Made by a program: the position numbers and the translations under genes. 64,000 bases of DNA from Aphelocoma coerulescens. Taxonomy: Eukaryota > Chordata > Aves > Passeriformes > Corvidae. Shown piece after piece: positions 24,359-38,051 of this stretch. The notes beneath the pieces are model-generated. The model did not search any database and was not told the origin of the DNA. It was given only the letters and a program-made list of their open reading frames with translations. The stretch's first letter is position 1, and each line of letters begins with the position of its first letter. The stretch covers positions 48,564,078 to 48,628,077 of the forward strand of contig NC_091014.1 of assembly GCF_041296385.1 (NCBI RefSeq). The letters are read 5' to 3'.

Positions 24359-26190
24359 CCACAAAGCCAGGAGCTCCAGGGATACTCAGCATGCGAAAGG
24401 CAGGCCAAGCTTATCGCAGCACAGCCAAAACCTTGCTCCCACTTCTTCATTCTTCTTGGAAGTCGCCACAACCCAATGCCTGATTTCTGGCTCAAACTAG
24501 GGTTAGGGTTAGGGTTAGGGTTATGCCTAGGGTAAGGTTTGAGAAAACCACAAAGCCAGGAGCTCCAGGGACACTCACCATGTGAAAGGCAGGCCAAGTT
24601 GAGCACGATACAGTTAAAACCTTGCTCCCTCTTCTTCTTTCTGCTTGGAACTCGCCGCCGCCCAATGCCCCATTTCTGGCTCCAACTAGGATTATGGTCG
24701 TGGTTACACCTAGTGTTAGGGTTTGAGAAATCCACAAAGCCAGGAGCTCCAGGGATACTCAGCATGCGAAAGGCAGGCCAAGCTTATCGCAGCACAGCCA
24801 AAACCTTGCTCCCACTTCTTCATTCTTCTTGGAAGTCGCCACAACCCAATGCCTGATTTCTGGCTCAATCTAGGGTTAGGGTTAGGGTTAGGGTTATGCC
24901 TAGGGTTAGGCTTGAGAAACCCACAAAGCCAGGAGCTCCAGGGATACTCCCCATGCGAAAGGCAGGCCAAGCTGATCGCAGCACAGCCAAAACCTTGCTC
25001 CCACTTCTTCATTCTTATTGGAATTCACCACAGCCCAATGCCCGATTTCTGGCTCAAACTAGGGTTAGGGTTACGCCTAGGGTTAGGCTTGAGAAAACCA
25101 CAAAGTCAGGAGCTCCAGGGACACCCACCATGCTAAAGGCAGGCCAAGTTGAGCACGATACAGTTAAAACCTTGCTCCCTCTTCTTCTTTCTGCTTGGAA
25201 CTCGCTGCCGCCCAATGCCCCATTTCTGGCTCAAAATAGGGTTATGGTCGTGGTTACACCTAGTGTTAGGGTTTGAGAAATCCACAAAGCCAGGAGCTCC
25301 AGGGATACTCCCCATGCGAAAGGCAGGCCAAGCTTATCGCAGCACAAGCAAAACCTTGCTCCCTCTTCTTCATTCTTCTTGGAACTTGCCACAGCCCAAT
25401 GCCCGATTTCTGGCTCAATCTAGGGTTAGGGTTACGCCTAGGGTTAGGCTTGAGAAAACCACAAAGCCAGGAGCTCCAGGGACACTCACCATGCGAAAGG
25501 CAGGCCAAGTTGAGCACGATACAGTTAAAACCTTGCTCCCTCTTCTTCTTTCTGCTTGGAACTCGCCGTCGCCCAATGCCCCATTTCTGGCTCAAACTAG
25601 GTTATGGTTATGGTTACACCGAGTGTTAGGGTTTGAGAAATCCACAAAGCCAGGAGCTCCAGGGATACTCAGCATGCGAAAGGCAGGCCAAGCTTATCGC
25701 AGCACAGCCAAAACCTTGCTCCCACTTCTTCATTCTTCTTGGAAGTCGCCACAACCCAATGCCTGATTTCTGGCTCAATCTAGGGTTAGGGTTAGGGTTA
25801 GGGTTACGCCTAGGGTTAGGCTTGAGAAAACCACAAAGCCAGGAGCTCCAGAGATACTCCCCATGCGAAAGGCAGGCCAAGCTTATCGCAGCACAGCCAA
25901 AACCTTGCTCCCACTTCTTCATTCTTCTTGGAATTTGATACAGCCCAATGCCCGATTTCTGGCTCAATCTAGGGTTAGGGTTACGCCTAGGGTTAGGCTT
26001 GAGAAAACCACAAAGCCAGGAGCTCCAGGGACACTCACCATGCGAAAGGCAGGCCAAGTTGAGCACGATACAGTTAAAACCTTGCTCCCTCTTCTTCTTT
26101 CTGCTTGGAACGCGCCGTCGCCCAATGCCCCATTTCTGGCTCAAACTAGGTTATGGTTATGGTTACACCTAGTGTTAGGGTTTGAGAAAT
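24359..26190 (+). repeat. Module N, copy 3 (1832 bp)
   Basis: Order A4-B-A4-A2-B-A2-B-A4-A2-B, as in 1007-3015 but with a single CTGATCGC A2. Offsets to copy 1 are 23,352 before and 23,175 after that point, a difference of exactly one 177 bp unit. The B at 25098 has the private change ATGCTAAAGG and is preceded by AAAGTCAGG. Confidence 0.88.
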
Positions 26191-26556
26191 CCATAAAACC
26201 AGGAGCTCCAGGGATACTCAGCATGCGAAAGGCAGGCCAAGCTTATCGCAGCACAGCCAAAACCTTGCTCCCACTTCTTCATTCTTCTTGGAAGTCGCCA
26301 CAACCCAATGCCTGATTTCTGGCTCAATCTAGGGTTAGGGTTAGGGTTAGGGTTATGCCTAGGGTTAGGCTTGAGAAAACCACAAAGCCAGGAGCTCCAG
26401 GGATACTCCCCATGCGAAAGGCAGGCCAAGCTTATCGCAGCACAGCCAAAACCTTGCTCTCACTTCTTCATTCTTCTTGGGATTCACCACAGCCCAATGC
26501 CCGATTTCTGGCTCAAACTAGGGTTAGGGTTATGCCTAGGGTTAGGCTTGAAAAAA

Positions 26557-28186
26557 CCACAAAGCCAGGAGCTCCAGGGACACCCACCATGTGAAAGGCA
26601 GGCCAAGTTGAGCACGATACAGTTAAAACCTTGCTCCCTCTTCCTCTTTCTGCTTGGAACTCACCGCCACCCAATGTCCCATTTCTGGCCCAAACTTCGG
26701 TTATGTTTATGGTTACACCTAGTGTTAGGATTTGAGAAATCCACAAAGCCAGGAGCTCCAGGGATACTCAGCATGCGAAAGGCAGGCCAAGCTTATCGCA
26801 GCACAGCCAAAACCTTGCTCCCTCTTCTTCATTCTTCTTGGAAGTCGCCACAACCCAATGCCTGATTTCTGGCTCAATCTAGGGTTAGGGTTAGGGTTAG
26901 GGTTACGCCTAGGGTTAGGCTTGAGAAAACCACAAAGCCAGGAGCTCCAGGGATACTCCCCATGCGAAAGGCAGCCCAAGCTTATCGCAGCACAGCCAAA
27001 ACCTTGCTCCCACTTCTTCATTCTTATTGGAATTCACCACAGCCCAATGCCCGATTTCTGGCTCAAACTAGGGTTAGGGTTACGCCTAGGGTTAGGCTTG
27101 AGAAAACCACAAAGCCAGGAGCTCCAGGGATACTCCCCATGCAAAAGGCAGGCCAAGCTTATCGCAGCACAGCCAAAACCTTGCTCCCACTTCTTCATTC
27201 TTATTGGAATTCACCACAGCCCAATGCCTGATTTCTGGCTCAAACTAGGCTTAGGGTTACGCCTAGGGTTAGGCTTGAGAAAACCACAAAGCCAGGAGAT
27301 CCAGGGACACTCCCCATGCGAAAGGCAGGCCAAGCTGATCGCAGCACAGCCAAAACCTTGCTCCCTCTTCTTCATTCTTATTGGAACTTGCCACAGCCCA
27401 ATGCCCGATTTCTGGCTCAATCTAGGGTTAGGGTTACGCCTAGGGTAAGGTTTGAGAAAACCACAAAGCCAGGAGCTCCAGGGACACTCACCATGCGAAA
27501 GGCAGGCCAAGTTGAGCACGATACAGTTAAAACGTTGCTCCCTCTTCTTCTTTCTGCTTGGAACTTGCCGCCGCCCAATGCCCCATTTCTGGCTCAACCT
27601 AGGTTATGGTTATGGTTACACCTAGTGTTAGGATTTGGGAAATCCACAAAGCCAGGAGCTCCAGGGATACTCCCCATGCGAAAGGCAGGCCAAGCTTATC
27701 GCAGCACAGCCAAAACCTTGCTCCCTCTTCTTCATTCTTCTTGGAAGTCGCCACAACCCAATGCCTGATTTCTGGCTCAATCTAGGGTTAGGGTTAGGGT
27801 TAGGGTTACGCCTAGGGTTAGGCTTGAGAAACCCACAAAGCCAGGAGCTCCAGGGATACTCCCCATGCGAAAGGCAGGCCAAGCTTATCGCAGCACAGCC
27901 AAAACCTTGCTCCCACTTCTTCATTCTTATTGGAATTCACCACAGCCCAATGCCCGATTTCTGGCTCAAACTAGGGTTAGGGTTACGCCTAGGGTAAGGT
28001 TTGAGAAAACCACAAAGCCAGGAGCTCCAGGGATACTCCCCATGCGAAAGGCAGGCCAAGCTTATCGCAGCACAGCCAAAACCTTGCTCCCACTTCTTCA
28101 TTCTTCTTGGAATTTGATACAGCCCAATGCCCGATTTCTGGCTCAAACTAGGGTTAGGGTTACGCCTAGGGTTAGGCTTGAGAAAA
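26557..28186 (+). repeat. Module M, copy 3
   Basis: Order B-A4-A2-A2-A2-B-A4-A2-A2, 1630 bp, at a constant +23,352 from 3205-4834. Private changes are GGCAGCCCAAG in 26930, ATGCAAAAGG in 27107, and AACGTTGC with GATTTGGGAAATCC in the B at 27461. The preceding unit (26380) is the CTCTCACTTC/GGGATTC A2 subtype. Confidence 0.88.
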
Positions 28187-28370
28187 CCACAAAGCCAGGA
28201 GCTCCAGGGACACTCACCATGCGAAAGGCAGGCCAAGTTGAGCACGATACAGTTAAAACCTTGCTCCCTCTTCTTCTTTCTGCTTGGAACTTGCCGCCGC
28301 CCAATGCCCCATTTCTGGCCCTAACTTCGGTTATGTTTATGGTTACACCTAGTGTTAGGATTTGAGAAAT

Positions 28371-31300
28371 CCACAAAGCCAGGAGCTCCAGGGATACTCA
28401 GCATGCGAAAGGCAGGCCAAGCTTATCGCAGCACAGCCAAAACCTTGCTCCCACTTCTTCATTCTTCTTGGAAGTCGCCACAACCCAATGCCTGATTTCT
28501 GGCTCAATCTAGGGTTAGGGTTAGGGTTAGGGTTACGCCTAGGGTTAGGCTTGAGAAACCCACAAAGCCAGGAGCTCCAGGGATACTCACCATGCGAAAG
28601 GCAGGCCAAGCTTATCGCAGCACAAGCAAAACCTTGCTCCCTCTTCTTCATTCTTCTTGGAACTTGCCACAGCCCAATGCCCGATTTCTGTCTCAATCTA
28701 GGGTTAGGGTTACGCCTAGGGTTAGGCTTGAGAAAACCACAAAGCCAGGAGCTCCAGGGACACTCACCATGCGAAAGGCAGGCCAAGTTGAGCACGATAC
28801 AGTTAAAACCTTGCTCCCTCTTCTTCTTTCTGCTTGGAACTCGCTGCCGCCCAATGCCACATTTCTGGCTCAAAATAGGGTTATGGTCGTGGTTACACCT
28901 AGTGTTAGGGTTTGAGAAATCCACAAAGCCAGGAGCTCCAGGGATACTCAGCATGCGAAAGGCAGGCCAAGCTTATCGCAGCACAAGCAAAACCTTGCTC
29001 CCTCTTCTTCATTCTTCTTGGAACTTGCCACAGCCCAATGCCCGATTTCTGTCTCAATCTAGGGTTAGGGTTAGGGTTAGGGTTACGCCTAGGGTTAGGC
29101 TTGAGAAAACCACAAAGCCAGGAGCTCCAGGGATACTCCCCATGCGAAAGGCAGGCCAAGCTTATCGCAGCACAGCCAAAACCTTGCTCCCACTTCTTCA
29201 TTCTTATTGGAATTCACCACAGCCCAATGCCCGATTTCTGGCTCAATCTAGGGTTAGGGTTACGCCTAGGGTTAGGCTTGAGAAAACCACAAAGCCAGGA
29301 GCTCCAGGGACACTCACCATGCGAAAGGCAGGCCAAGTTGAGCACGATACAGTTAAAACCTTGCTCCCTCTTCTTCTTTCTGCTTGGAACTTGCCGCCGC
29401 CCAATGCCCCATTTCTGGCCCTAACTTCGGTTATGTTTATGGTTACACCTAGTGTTAGGATTTGAGAAATCCACAAAGCCAGGAGCTCCAGGGATACTCC
29501 CCATGCGAAAGGCAGGCCAAGCTTATCGCAGCACAGCCAAAACCTTGCTCCCACTTCTTCATTCTTCTTGGAAGTCGCCACAACCCAATGCCTGATTTCT
29601 GGCTCAAACTAGGGTTAGGGTTAGGGTTAGGGTTATGCCTAGGGTTAGGCTTGAGAAAACCACAAAGCCAGGAGCTCCAGGGACACTCACCATGTGAAAG
29701 GCAGGCCAAGTTGAGCACGATACAGTTAAAAGCTTGCTCCCTCTTCTTCTTTCTGCTTGGAACTCGCCGCCGCCCAATGCCCCATTTCTGGCTCCAACTA
29801 GGATTATGGTCGTGGTTACACCTAGTGTTAGGGTTTGAGAAATCCACAAAGCCAGGAGCTCCAGGGATACTCCCCATGCGAAAGGCAGGCCAAGCTTATC
29901 GCAGCACAGCCAAAACCTTGCTCCCTCTTCTTCTTTCTGCTTGGAACTTGCCACAGCCCAATGCCCGATTTCTGGCTCAAACTAGGGTTAGGGTTAGGGT
30001 TACGCCTAGGGTTAGGCTTGAGAAAACCACAAAGCCAGGAGCTCCAGGGACACTCACCATGCAAAAGGCAGGCCACGTTGAGCACGATACAGCCAAAACC
30101 TTGCTCCCTCTTCTTCATTCTTCTTGGAAGTCGCCACAACCCAATGCCTGATTTCTGGCTCAATCTAGGGTTAGGGTTAGGGTTAGGGTTACGCCTAGGG
30201 TTAGGCTTGAGAAAACCACAAAGCCAGGAGCTCCAGGGATACTCCCCATGCGAAAGGCAGGCCAAGCTTATCGCAGCACAGCCAAAACCTTGCTCCCACT
30301 TCTTCATTCTTATTGGAATTCACCACAGCCCAATGCCCGATTTCTGGCTCAAACTAGGGTTAGGGTTACGCCTAGGGTTAGGCTTGAGAAAACCACAAAG
30401 CCAGGAGCTCCAGGGACACTCACCATGCGAAAGGCAGGCCAAGTTGAGCACGATACAGTTAAAACCTTGCTCCCTCTTCTTCTTTCTGCTTGGAACTTGC
30501 CGCCGCCCAATGCCCCATTTCTGGCCCTAACTTCGGTTATGTTTATGGTTACACCTAGTGTTAGGATTTGAGAAATCCACAAAGCCAGGAGCTCCAGGGA
30601 TACTCCCCATGCGAAAGGCAGGCCAAGCTTATCGCAGCACAGCCAAAACCTTGCTCCCACTTCTTCATTCTTCTTGGAAGTCGCCACAACCCAATGCCTG
30701 ATTTCTGGCTCAAACTAGGGTTAGGGTTAGGGTTAGGGTTATGCCTAGGGTAAGGTTTGAGAAAACCACAAAGCCAGGAGCTCCAGGGACACTCACCATG
30801 TGAAAGGCAGGCCAAGTTGAGCACGATACAGTTAAAAGCTTGCTCCCTCTTCTTCTTTCTGCTTGGAACTCGCCGCCGCCCAATGCCCCATTTCTGGCTC
30901 CAACTAGGATTATGGTCGTGGTTACACCTAGTGTTAGGGTTTGAGAAATCCACAAAGCCAGGAGCTCCAGGGATACTCAGCATGCGAAAGGCAGGCCAAG
31001 CTTATCGCAGCACAGCCAAAACCTTGCTCCCTCTTCTTCATTCTTCTTGGAAGTCGCCACAACCCAATGCCTGATTTCTGGCTCAATCTAGAGTTAGGGT
31101 TAGGATTAGGGTTACGCCTAGGGTAAGGTTTGAGAAAACCACAAAGCCAGGAGCTCCAGGGATACTCCCCATGCGAAAGGCAGGCCAAGCTTATCGCAGC
31201 ACAGCCAAAACCTTGCTCCCACTTCTTCATTCTTATTGGAATTCACCACAGCCCAATGCCTGATTTCTGGCTCAAACTAGGCTTAGGGTTACGCCTAGGG

Positions 31301-31688
31301 TTAGGCTTGAGAAAACCACAAAGCCAGGAGCTCCAGGGACACTCCCCATGCGAAAGGCAGGCCAAGCTTATCGCAGCACAGCCAAAACCTTGCTCCCTCT
31401 TCTTCATTCTTCTTGGAAGTCGCCACAACCCAATGCCTGATTTCTGGCTCAAACTAGGGTTAGGGTTAGGGTTAGGGTTACGCCTAGGGTTAGGCTTGAG
31501 AAAACCACAAAGCCAGGAGCTCCAGGGACACTCACCATGCGAAAGGCAGGCCAAGTTGAGCACGATACAGTTAAAACCTTGCTCCCTCTTCTTCTTTCTG
31601 CTTGGAACTCACCGCCGCCCAATGCCCCATTTCTGGCTCAAACTAGGGTTATGGTTATGGTTACACCTAGTGTTAGGATTTGAGAAAT
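28371..31688 (+). repeat. Module H, copy 1 (3.3 kb, contains the hybrid cassette)
   Basis: Order A4-A2-B-A4-A2-B-A4-B-A3h-A4h-A2-B-A4-B-A4*-A2-A4-B. A3h and A4h are recombinant units (29844-30215). A4* (30950) has a telomeric tract with two errors, CTAGAG and TTAGGA, from 31088. The A2 at 28560 and A4 at 28921 carry CAGCACAAGC and TTCTGTCTC, and the B between them has GCCACATTTC. All these markers recur in the H copies at 38236, 50337 and 57132, except that 38236 has a normal tract in place of A4*. Confidence 0.9.
29844..30215 (+). repeat. Hybrid A3h-A4h cassette, copy 1 (372 bp)
   Basis: The first unit (183 bp) is an A body with a B-type CTTTCTGCTTGGAAC patch and three telomeric hexamers. 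The second (189 bp) starts as B (GACACTCACC, CACGTTGAGCACGATACAG), switches to A at GCCAAAACC and ends as an A4 unit. ATGCAAAAGGCAGGCCACG is the diagnostic signature. The identical cassette at four more places means the recombination happened once and was then copied. Confidence 0.9.
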
Positions 31689-34600
31689 CCACAAAGCCAG
31701 GAGCTCCAGGGATACTCCCCATGCGAAAGGCAGGCCAAGCTGATCGCAGCACAGCCAAAACCTTGCTCCCACTTCTTCATTCTTATTGGAATTCACCACA
31801 GCCCAATGCCCGATTTCTGGCTCAAACTAGGGTTAGGGTTACGCCTAGGGTTAGGCTTGAGAAAACCACAAAGCCAGGAGCTCCAGGGACACCCACCATG
31901 TGAAAGGCAGGCCAAGTTGAGCACGATACAGTTAAAACCTTGCTCCCTCTTCTTCTTTCTGCTTGGAACTCGCTGCCGCCCAATGCCCCATTTCTGGCTC
32001 AAAATAGGGTTATGGTCGTGGTTACACCTAGTGTTAGGCTTTGAGAAATCCACAAAGCCAGGAGCTCCAGGGATACTCCCCATGCGAAAGGCAGGCCAAG
32101 CTTATCGCAGCACAAGCAAAACCTTGCTCCCACTTCTTCATTCTTATTGGAATTCACCACAGCCCAATGCCCGATTTCTGGCTCAAACTAGGGTTAGGGT
32201 TACGCCTAGGGTTAGGCTTGAGAAAACCACAAAGCCAGGAGCTCCAGGGACACTCACCATGCGAAAGGCAGGCCAAGTTGAGCACGATACAGTTAAAACC
32301 TTGCTCCCTCTTCTTCTTTCTGCTTGGAACTTGCCGCCGCCCAATGCCCCATTTCTGGCCCTAACTTCGGTTATGTTTATGGTTACACCTAGTGTTAGGA
32401 TTTGAGAAATCCACAAAGCCAGGAGCTCCAGGGATACTCAGCATGCGAAAGGCAGGCCAAGCTTATCGCAGCACAGCCAAAACCTTGCTCCCACTTCTTC
32501 ATTCTTCTTGGAAGTCGCCACAACCCAATGCCTGATTTCTGGCTCAAACTAGGGTTAGGGTTAGGGTTAGGGTTATGCCTAGGGTAAGGTTTGAGAAAAC
32601 CACAAAGCCAGGAGCTCCAGGGACACTCACCATGTGAAAGGCAGGCCAAGTTGAGCACGATACAGTTAAAAGCTTGCTCCCTCTTCTTCTTTCTGCTTGG
32701 AACTCGCCGCCGCCCAATGCCCCATTTCTGGCTCCAACTAGGATTATGGTCGTGGTTACACCTAGTGTTAGGATTTGAGAAATCCACAAAGCCAGGAGCT
32801 CCAGGGATACTCAGCATGCGAAAGGCAGGCCAAGCTTATCGCAGCACAGCCAAAACCTTGCTCCCACTTCTTCATTCTTCTTGGAAGTCGCCACAACCCA
32901 ATGCCCCATTTCTGGCTCAATCTAGGGTTAGGGTTAGGGTTAGGGTTACGCCTAGGGTTAGGCTTGAGAAACCCACAAAGCCAGGAGCTCCAGGGATACT
33001 CCCCATGCGAAAGGCAGGCCAAGCTGATCGCAGCACAGCCAAAACCTTGCTCCCACTTCTTCATTCTTATTGGAATTCACCACAGCCCAATGCCCGATTT
33101 CTGGCTCAAACTAGGGTTAGGGTTACGCCTAGGGTTAGGCTTGAGAAAACCACAAAGTCAGGAGCTCCAGGGACACCCACCATGCGAAAGGCAGGCCAAG
33201 TTGAGCACGATACAGTTAAAACCTTGCTCCCTCTTCTTCTTTCTGCTTGGAACTCGCCGTCGCCCAATGCCCCATTTCTGGCTCAAACTAGGTTATGGTT
33301 ATGGTTACACCGAGTGTTAGGGTTTGAGAAATCCACAAAGCCAGGAGCTCCAGGGATACTCAGAATGCGAAAGGCAGGCCAAGCTTATCGCAGCACAGCC
33401 AAAACCTTGCTCCCACTTCTTCATTCTTCTTGGAAGTCGCCACAACCCAATGCCTGATTTCTGGCTCAATCTAGGGTTAGGGTTAGGGTTAGGGTTACGC
33501 CTAGGGTTAGGCTTGAGAAAACCACAAAGCCAGGAGCTCCAGGGACACTCACCATGCGAAAGGCAGGCCAAGTTGAGCACGATACAGTTAAAACCTTGCT
33601 CCCTCTTCTTCTTTCTGCTTGGAACGCGCCGTCGCCCAATGCCCCATTTCTGGCTCAAACTAGGTTATGGTTATGGTTACACCTAGTGTTAGGGTTTGAG
33701 AAATCCATAAAACCAGGAGCTCCAGGGATACTCAGCATGCGAAAGGCAGGCCAAGCTTATCGCAGCACAGCCAAAACCTTGCTCCCACTTCTTCATTCTT
33801 CTTGGAAGTCGCCACAACCCAATGCCTGATTTCTGGCTCAATCTAGGGTTAGGGTTAGGGTTAGGGTTATGCCTAGGGTTAGGCTTGAGAAAACCACAAA
33901 GCCAGGAGCTCCAGGGATACTCCCCATGCGAAAGGCAGGCCAAGCTTATCGCAGCACAGCCAAAACCTTGCTCTCACTTCTTCATTCTTCTTGGGATTCA
34001 CCACAGCCCAATGCCCGATTTCTGGCTCAAACTAGGGTTAGGGTTATGCCTAGGGTTAGGCTTGAAAAAACCACAAAGCCAGGAGCTCCAGGGACACTCA
34101 CCATGTGAAAGGCAGGCCAAGTTGAGCACGATACAGTTAAAACCTTGCTCCCTCTTCCTCTTTCTGCTTGGAACTCACCGCCACCCAATGTCCCATTTCT
34201 GGCCCAAACTTCGGTTATGTTTATGGTTACACCTAGTGTTAGGATTTGAGAAATCCACAAAGCCAGGAGCTCCAGGGATACTCAGCATGCGAAAGGCAGG
34301 CCAAGCTTATCGCAGCACAGCCAAAACCTTGCTCCCTCTTCTTCATTCTTCTTGGAAGTCGCCACAACCCAATGCCTGATTTCTGGCTCAATCTAGGGTT
34401 AGGGTTAGGGTTACGCCTAGGGTTAGGCTTGAGAAAACCACAAAGCCAGGAGCTCCAGGGATACTCCCCATGCGAAAGGCAGGCCAAGCTTATCGCAGCA
34501 CAGCCAAAACCTTGCTCCCACTTCTTCATTCTTCTTGGAATTTGATACAGCCCAATGCCCGATTTCTGGCTCAAACTAGGGTTAGGGTTACGCCTAGGGT

Positions 34601-34791
34601 AAGGTTTGAGAAAACCACAAAGCCAGGAGCTCCAGGGATACTCCCCATGCGAAAGGCAGGCCAAGCTTATCGCAGCACAGCCAAAACCTTGCTCCCACTT
34701 CTTCATTCTTCTTGGAATTTGATACAGCCCAATGCCCGATTTCTGGCTCAAACTAGGGTTAGGGTTATGCCTAGGGTTAGGCTTGAAAAAA
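31689..34791 (+). repeat. Mosaic segment ending in a three-hexamer unit
   Basis: Units: A2-B-A2-B-A4-B-A4-A2-B-A4-B-A4-A2-B-A3-A2-A2. Much of 33333-34254 matches 47779-48700 at +14,446. The A3 at 34255 has an otherwise normal GAAGTCGCC A4 body but only three hexamers (34393-34410), so it has lost one. The two A2 units at 34438 and 34615 both have GGAATTTGATACAG; the second ends GAAAAAACC. Nothing but satellite is present. Confidence 0.88.
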
Positions 34792-36421
34792 CCACAAAGC
34801 CAGGAGCTCCAGGGACACTCACCATGTGAAAGGCAGGCCAAGTTGAGCACGATACAGTTAAAACCTTGCTCCCTCTTCCTCTTTCTGCTTGGAACTCACC
34901 GCCACCCAATGTCCCATTTCTGGCCCAAACTTCGGTTATGTTTATGGTTACACCTAGTGTTAGGATTTGAGAAATCCACAAAGCCAGGAGCTCCAGGGAT
35001 ACTCAGCATGCGAAAGGCAGGCCAAGCTTATCGCAGCACAGCCAAAACCTTGCTCCCTCTTCTTCATTCTTCTTGGAAGTCGCCACAACCCAATGCCTGA
35101 TTTCTGGCTCAATCTAGGGTTAGGGTTAGGGTTAGGGTTACGCCTAGGGTTAGGCTTGAGAAAACCACAAAGCCAGGAGCTCCAGGGATACTCCCCATGC
35201 GAAAGGCAGGCCAAGCTTATCGCAGCACAGCCAAAACCTTGCTCCCACTTCTTCATTCTTATTGGAATTCACCACAGCCCAATGCCCGATTTCTGGCTCA
35301 AACTAGGGTTAGGGTTACGCCTAGGGTAAGGTTTGAGAAAACCACAAAGCCAGGAGCTCCAGGGATACTCCCCATGCGAAAGGCAGGCCAAGCTTATCGC
35401 AGCACAGCCAAAACCTTGCTCCCACTTCTTCATTCTTATTGGAATTCACCACAGCCCAATGCCTGATTTCTGGCTCAAACTAGGCTTAGGGTTACGCCTA
35501 GGGTTAGGCTTGAGAAAACCACAAAGCCAGGAGATCCAGGGACACTCCCCATGCGAAAGGCAGGCCAAGCTGATCGCAGCACAGCCAAAACCTTGCTCCC
35601 TCTTCTTCATTCTTATTGGAACTTGCCACAGCCCAATGCCCGATTTCTGGCTCAATCTAGGGTTAGGGTTACGCCTAGGGTAAGGTTTGAGAAAACCACA
35701 AAGCCAGGAGCTCCAGGGACACTCACCATGCGAAAGGCAGGCCAAGTTGAGCACGATACAGTTAAAACCTTGCTCCCTCTTCTTCTTTCTGCTTGGAACT
35801 TGCCGCCGCCCAATGCCCCATTTCTGGCTCAAACTAGGTTATGGTTATGGTTACACCTAGTGTTAGGATTTGAGAAATCCACAAAGCCAGGAGCTCCAGG
35901 GATACTCCCCATGCGAAAGGCAGGCCAAGCTTATCGCAGCACAGCCAAAACCTTGCTCCCTCTTCTTCATTCTTCTTGGAAGTCGCCACAACCCAATGCC
36001 TGATTTCTGGCTCAATCTAGGGTTAGGGTTAGGGTTAGGGTTACGCCTAGGGTTAGGCTTGAGAAACCCACAAAGCCAGGAGCTCCAGGGATACTCAGCA
36101 TGCGAAAGGCAGGCCAAGCTTATCGCAGCACAGCCAAAACCTTGCTCCCACTTCTTCATTCTTCTTGGAATTTGATACAGCCCAATGCCCGATTTCTGGC
36201 TCAAACTAGGGTTAGGGTTACGCCTAGGGTAAGGTTTGAGAAAACCACAAAGCCAGGAGCTCCAGGGATACTCCCCATGCGAAAGGCAGGCCAAGCTTAT
36301 CGCAGCACAGCCAAAACCTTGCTCCCACTTCTTCATTCTTCTTGGAATTTGATACAGCCCAATGCCCGATTTCTGGCTCAAACTAGGGTTAGGGTTATGC
36401 CTAGGGTTAGGCTTGAAAAAA
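34792..36421 (+). repeat. Module M, copy 4 (first of a direct tandem pair)
   Basis: Order B-A4-A2-A2-A2-B-A4-A2-A2, 1630 bp. It is followed without a break by a second copy at +1630 with the same subtypes, including the GGAGATCC/CTGATCGC A2 at 35519. This is the only place in the window where M is directly tandem, so here it acts as a true higher-order repeat. Confidence 0.93.
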
Positions 36422-38051
36422 CCACAAAGCCAGGAGCTCCAGGGACACTCACCATGTGAAAGGCAGGCCAAGTTGAGCACGATACAGTTAAAACCTTGCT
36501 CCCTCTTCCTCTTTCTGCTTGGAACTCACCGCCACCCAATGTCCCATTTCTGGCCCAAACTTCGGTTATGTTTATGGTTACACCTAGTGTTAGGATTTGA
36601 GAAATCCACAAAGCCAGGAGCTCCAGGGATACTCAGCATGCGAAAGGCAGGCCAAGCTTATCGCAGCACAGCCAAAACCTTGCTCCCTCTTCTTCATTCT
36701 TCTTGGAAGTCGCCACAACCCAATGCCTGATTTCTGGCTCAATCTAGGGTTAGGGTTAGGGTTAGGGTTACGCCTAGGGTTAGGCTTGAGAAAACCACAA
36801 AGCCAGGAGCTCCAGGGATACTCCCCATGCGAAAGGCAGGCCAAGCTTATCGCAGCACAGCCAAAACCTTGCTCCCACTTCTTCATTCTTATTGGAATTC
36901 ACCACAGCCCAATGCCCGATTTCTGGCTCAAACTAGGGTTAGGGTTACGCCTAGGGTAAGGTTTGAGAAAACCACAAAGCCAGGAGCTCCAGGGATACTC
37001 CCCATGCGAAAGGCAGGCCAAGCTTATCGCAGCACAGCCAAAACCTTGCTCCCACTTCTTCATTCTTATTGGAATTCACCACAGCCCAATGCCTGATTTC
37101 TGGCTCAAACTAGGCTTAGGGTTACGCCTAGGGTTAGGCTTGAGAAAACCACAAAGCCAGGAGATCCAGGGACACTCCCCATGCGAAAGGCAGGCCAAGC
37201 TGATCGCAGCACAGCCAAAACCTTGCTCCCTCTTCTTCATTCTTATTGGAACTTGCCACAGCCCAATGCCCGATTTCTGGCTCAATCTAGGGTTAGGGTT
37301 ACGCCTAGGGTAAGGTTTGAGAAAACCACAAAGCCAGGAGCTCCAGGGACACTCACCATGCGAAAGGCAGGCCAAGTTGAGCACGATACAGTTAAAACCT
37401 TGCTCCCTCTTCTTCTTTCTGCTTGGAACTTGCCGCCGCCCAATGCCCCATTTCTGGCTCAAACTAGGTTATGGTTATGGTTACACCTAGTGTTAGGATT
37501 TGAGAAATCCACAAAGCCAGGAGCTCCAGGGATACTCCCCATGCGAAAGGCAGGCCAAGCTTATCGCAGCACAGCCAAAACCTTGCTCCCTCTTCTTCAT
37601 TCTTCTTGGAAGTCGCCACAACCCAATGCCTGATTTCTGGCTCAATCTAGGGTTAGGGTTAGGGTTAGGGTTACGCCTAGGGTTAGGCTTGAGAAACCCA
37701 CAAAGCCAGGAGCTCCAGGGATACTCAGCATGCGAAAGGCAGGCCAAGCTTATCGCAGCACAGCCAAAACCTTGCTCCCACTTCTTCATTCTTCTTGGAA
37801 TTTGATACAGCCCAATGCCCGATTTCTGGCTCAAACTAGGGTTAGGGTTACGCCTAGGGTAAGGTTTGAGAAAACCACAAAGCCAGGAGCTCCAGGGATA
37901 CTCCCCATGCGAAAGGCAGGCCAAGCTTATCGCAGCACAGCCAAAACCTTGCTCCCACTTCTTCATTCTTCTTGGAATTTGATACAGCCCAATGCCCGAT
38001 TTCTGGCTCAAACTAGGGTTAGGGTTACGCCTAGGGTTAGGCTTGAGAAAA
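36422..38051 (+). repeat. Module M, copy 5 (second of the tandem pair)
   Basis: Same nine units as 34792-36421. The final A2 (37875) ends ACGCC with GAGAAAACC, whereas the matching unit of the first copy ends ATGCC with GAAAAAACC; that change marks the edge of the tandem homology. A B unit at 38052 then leads into module H. Confidence 0.92.
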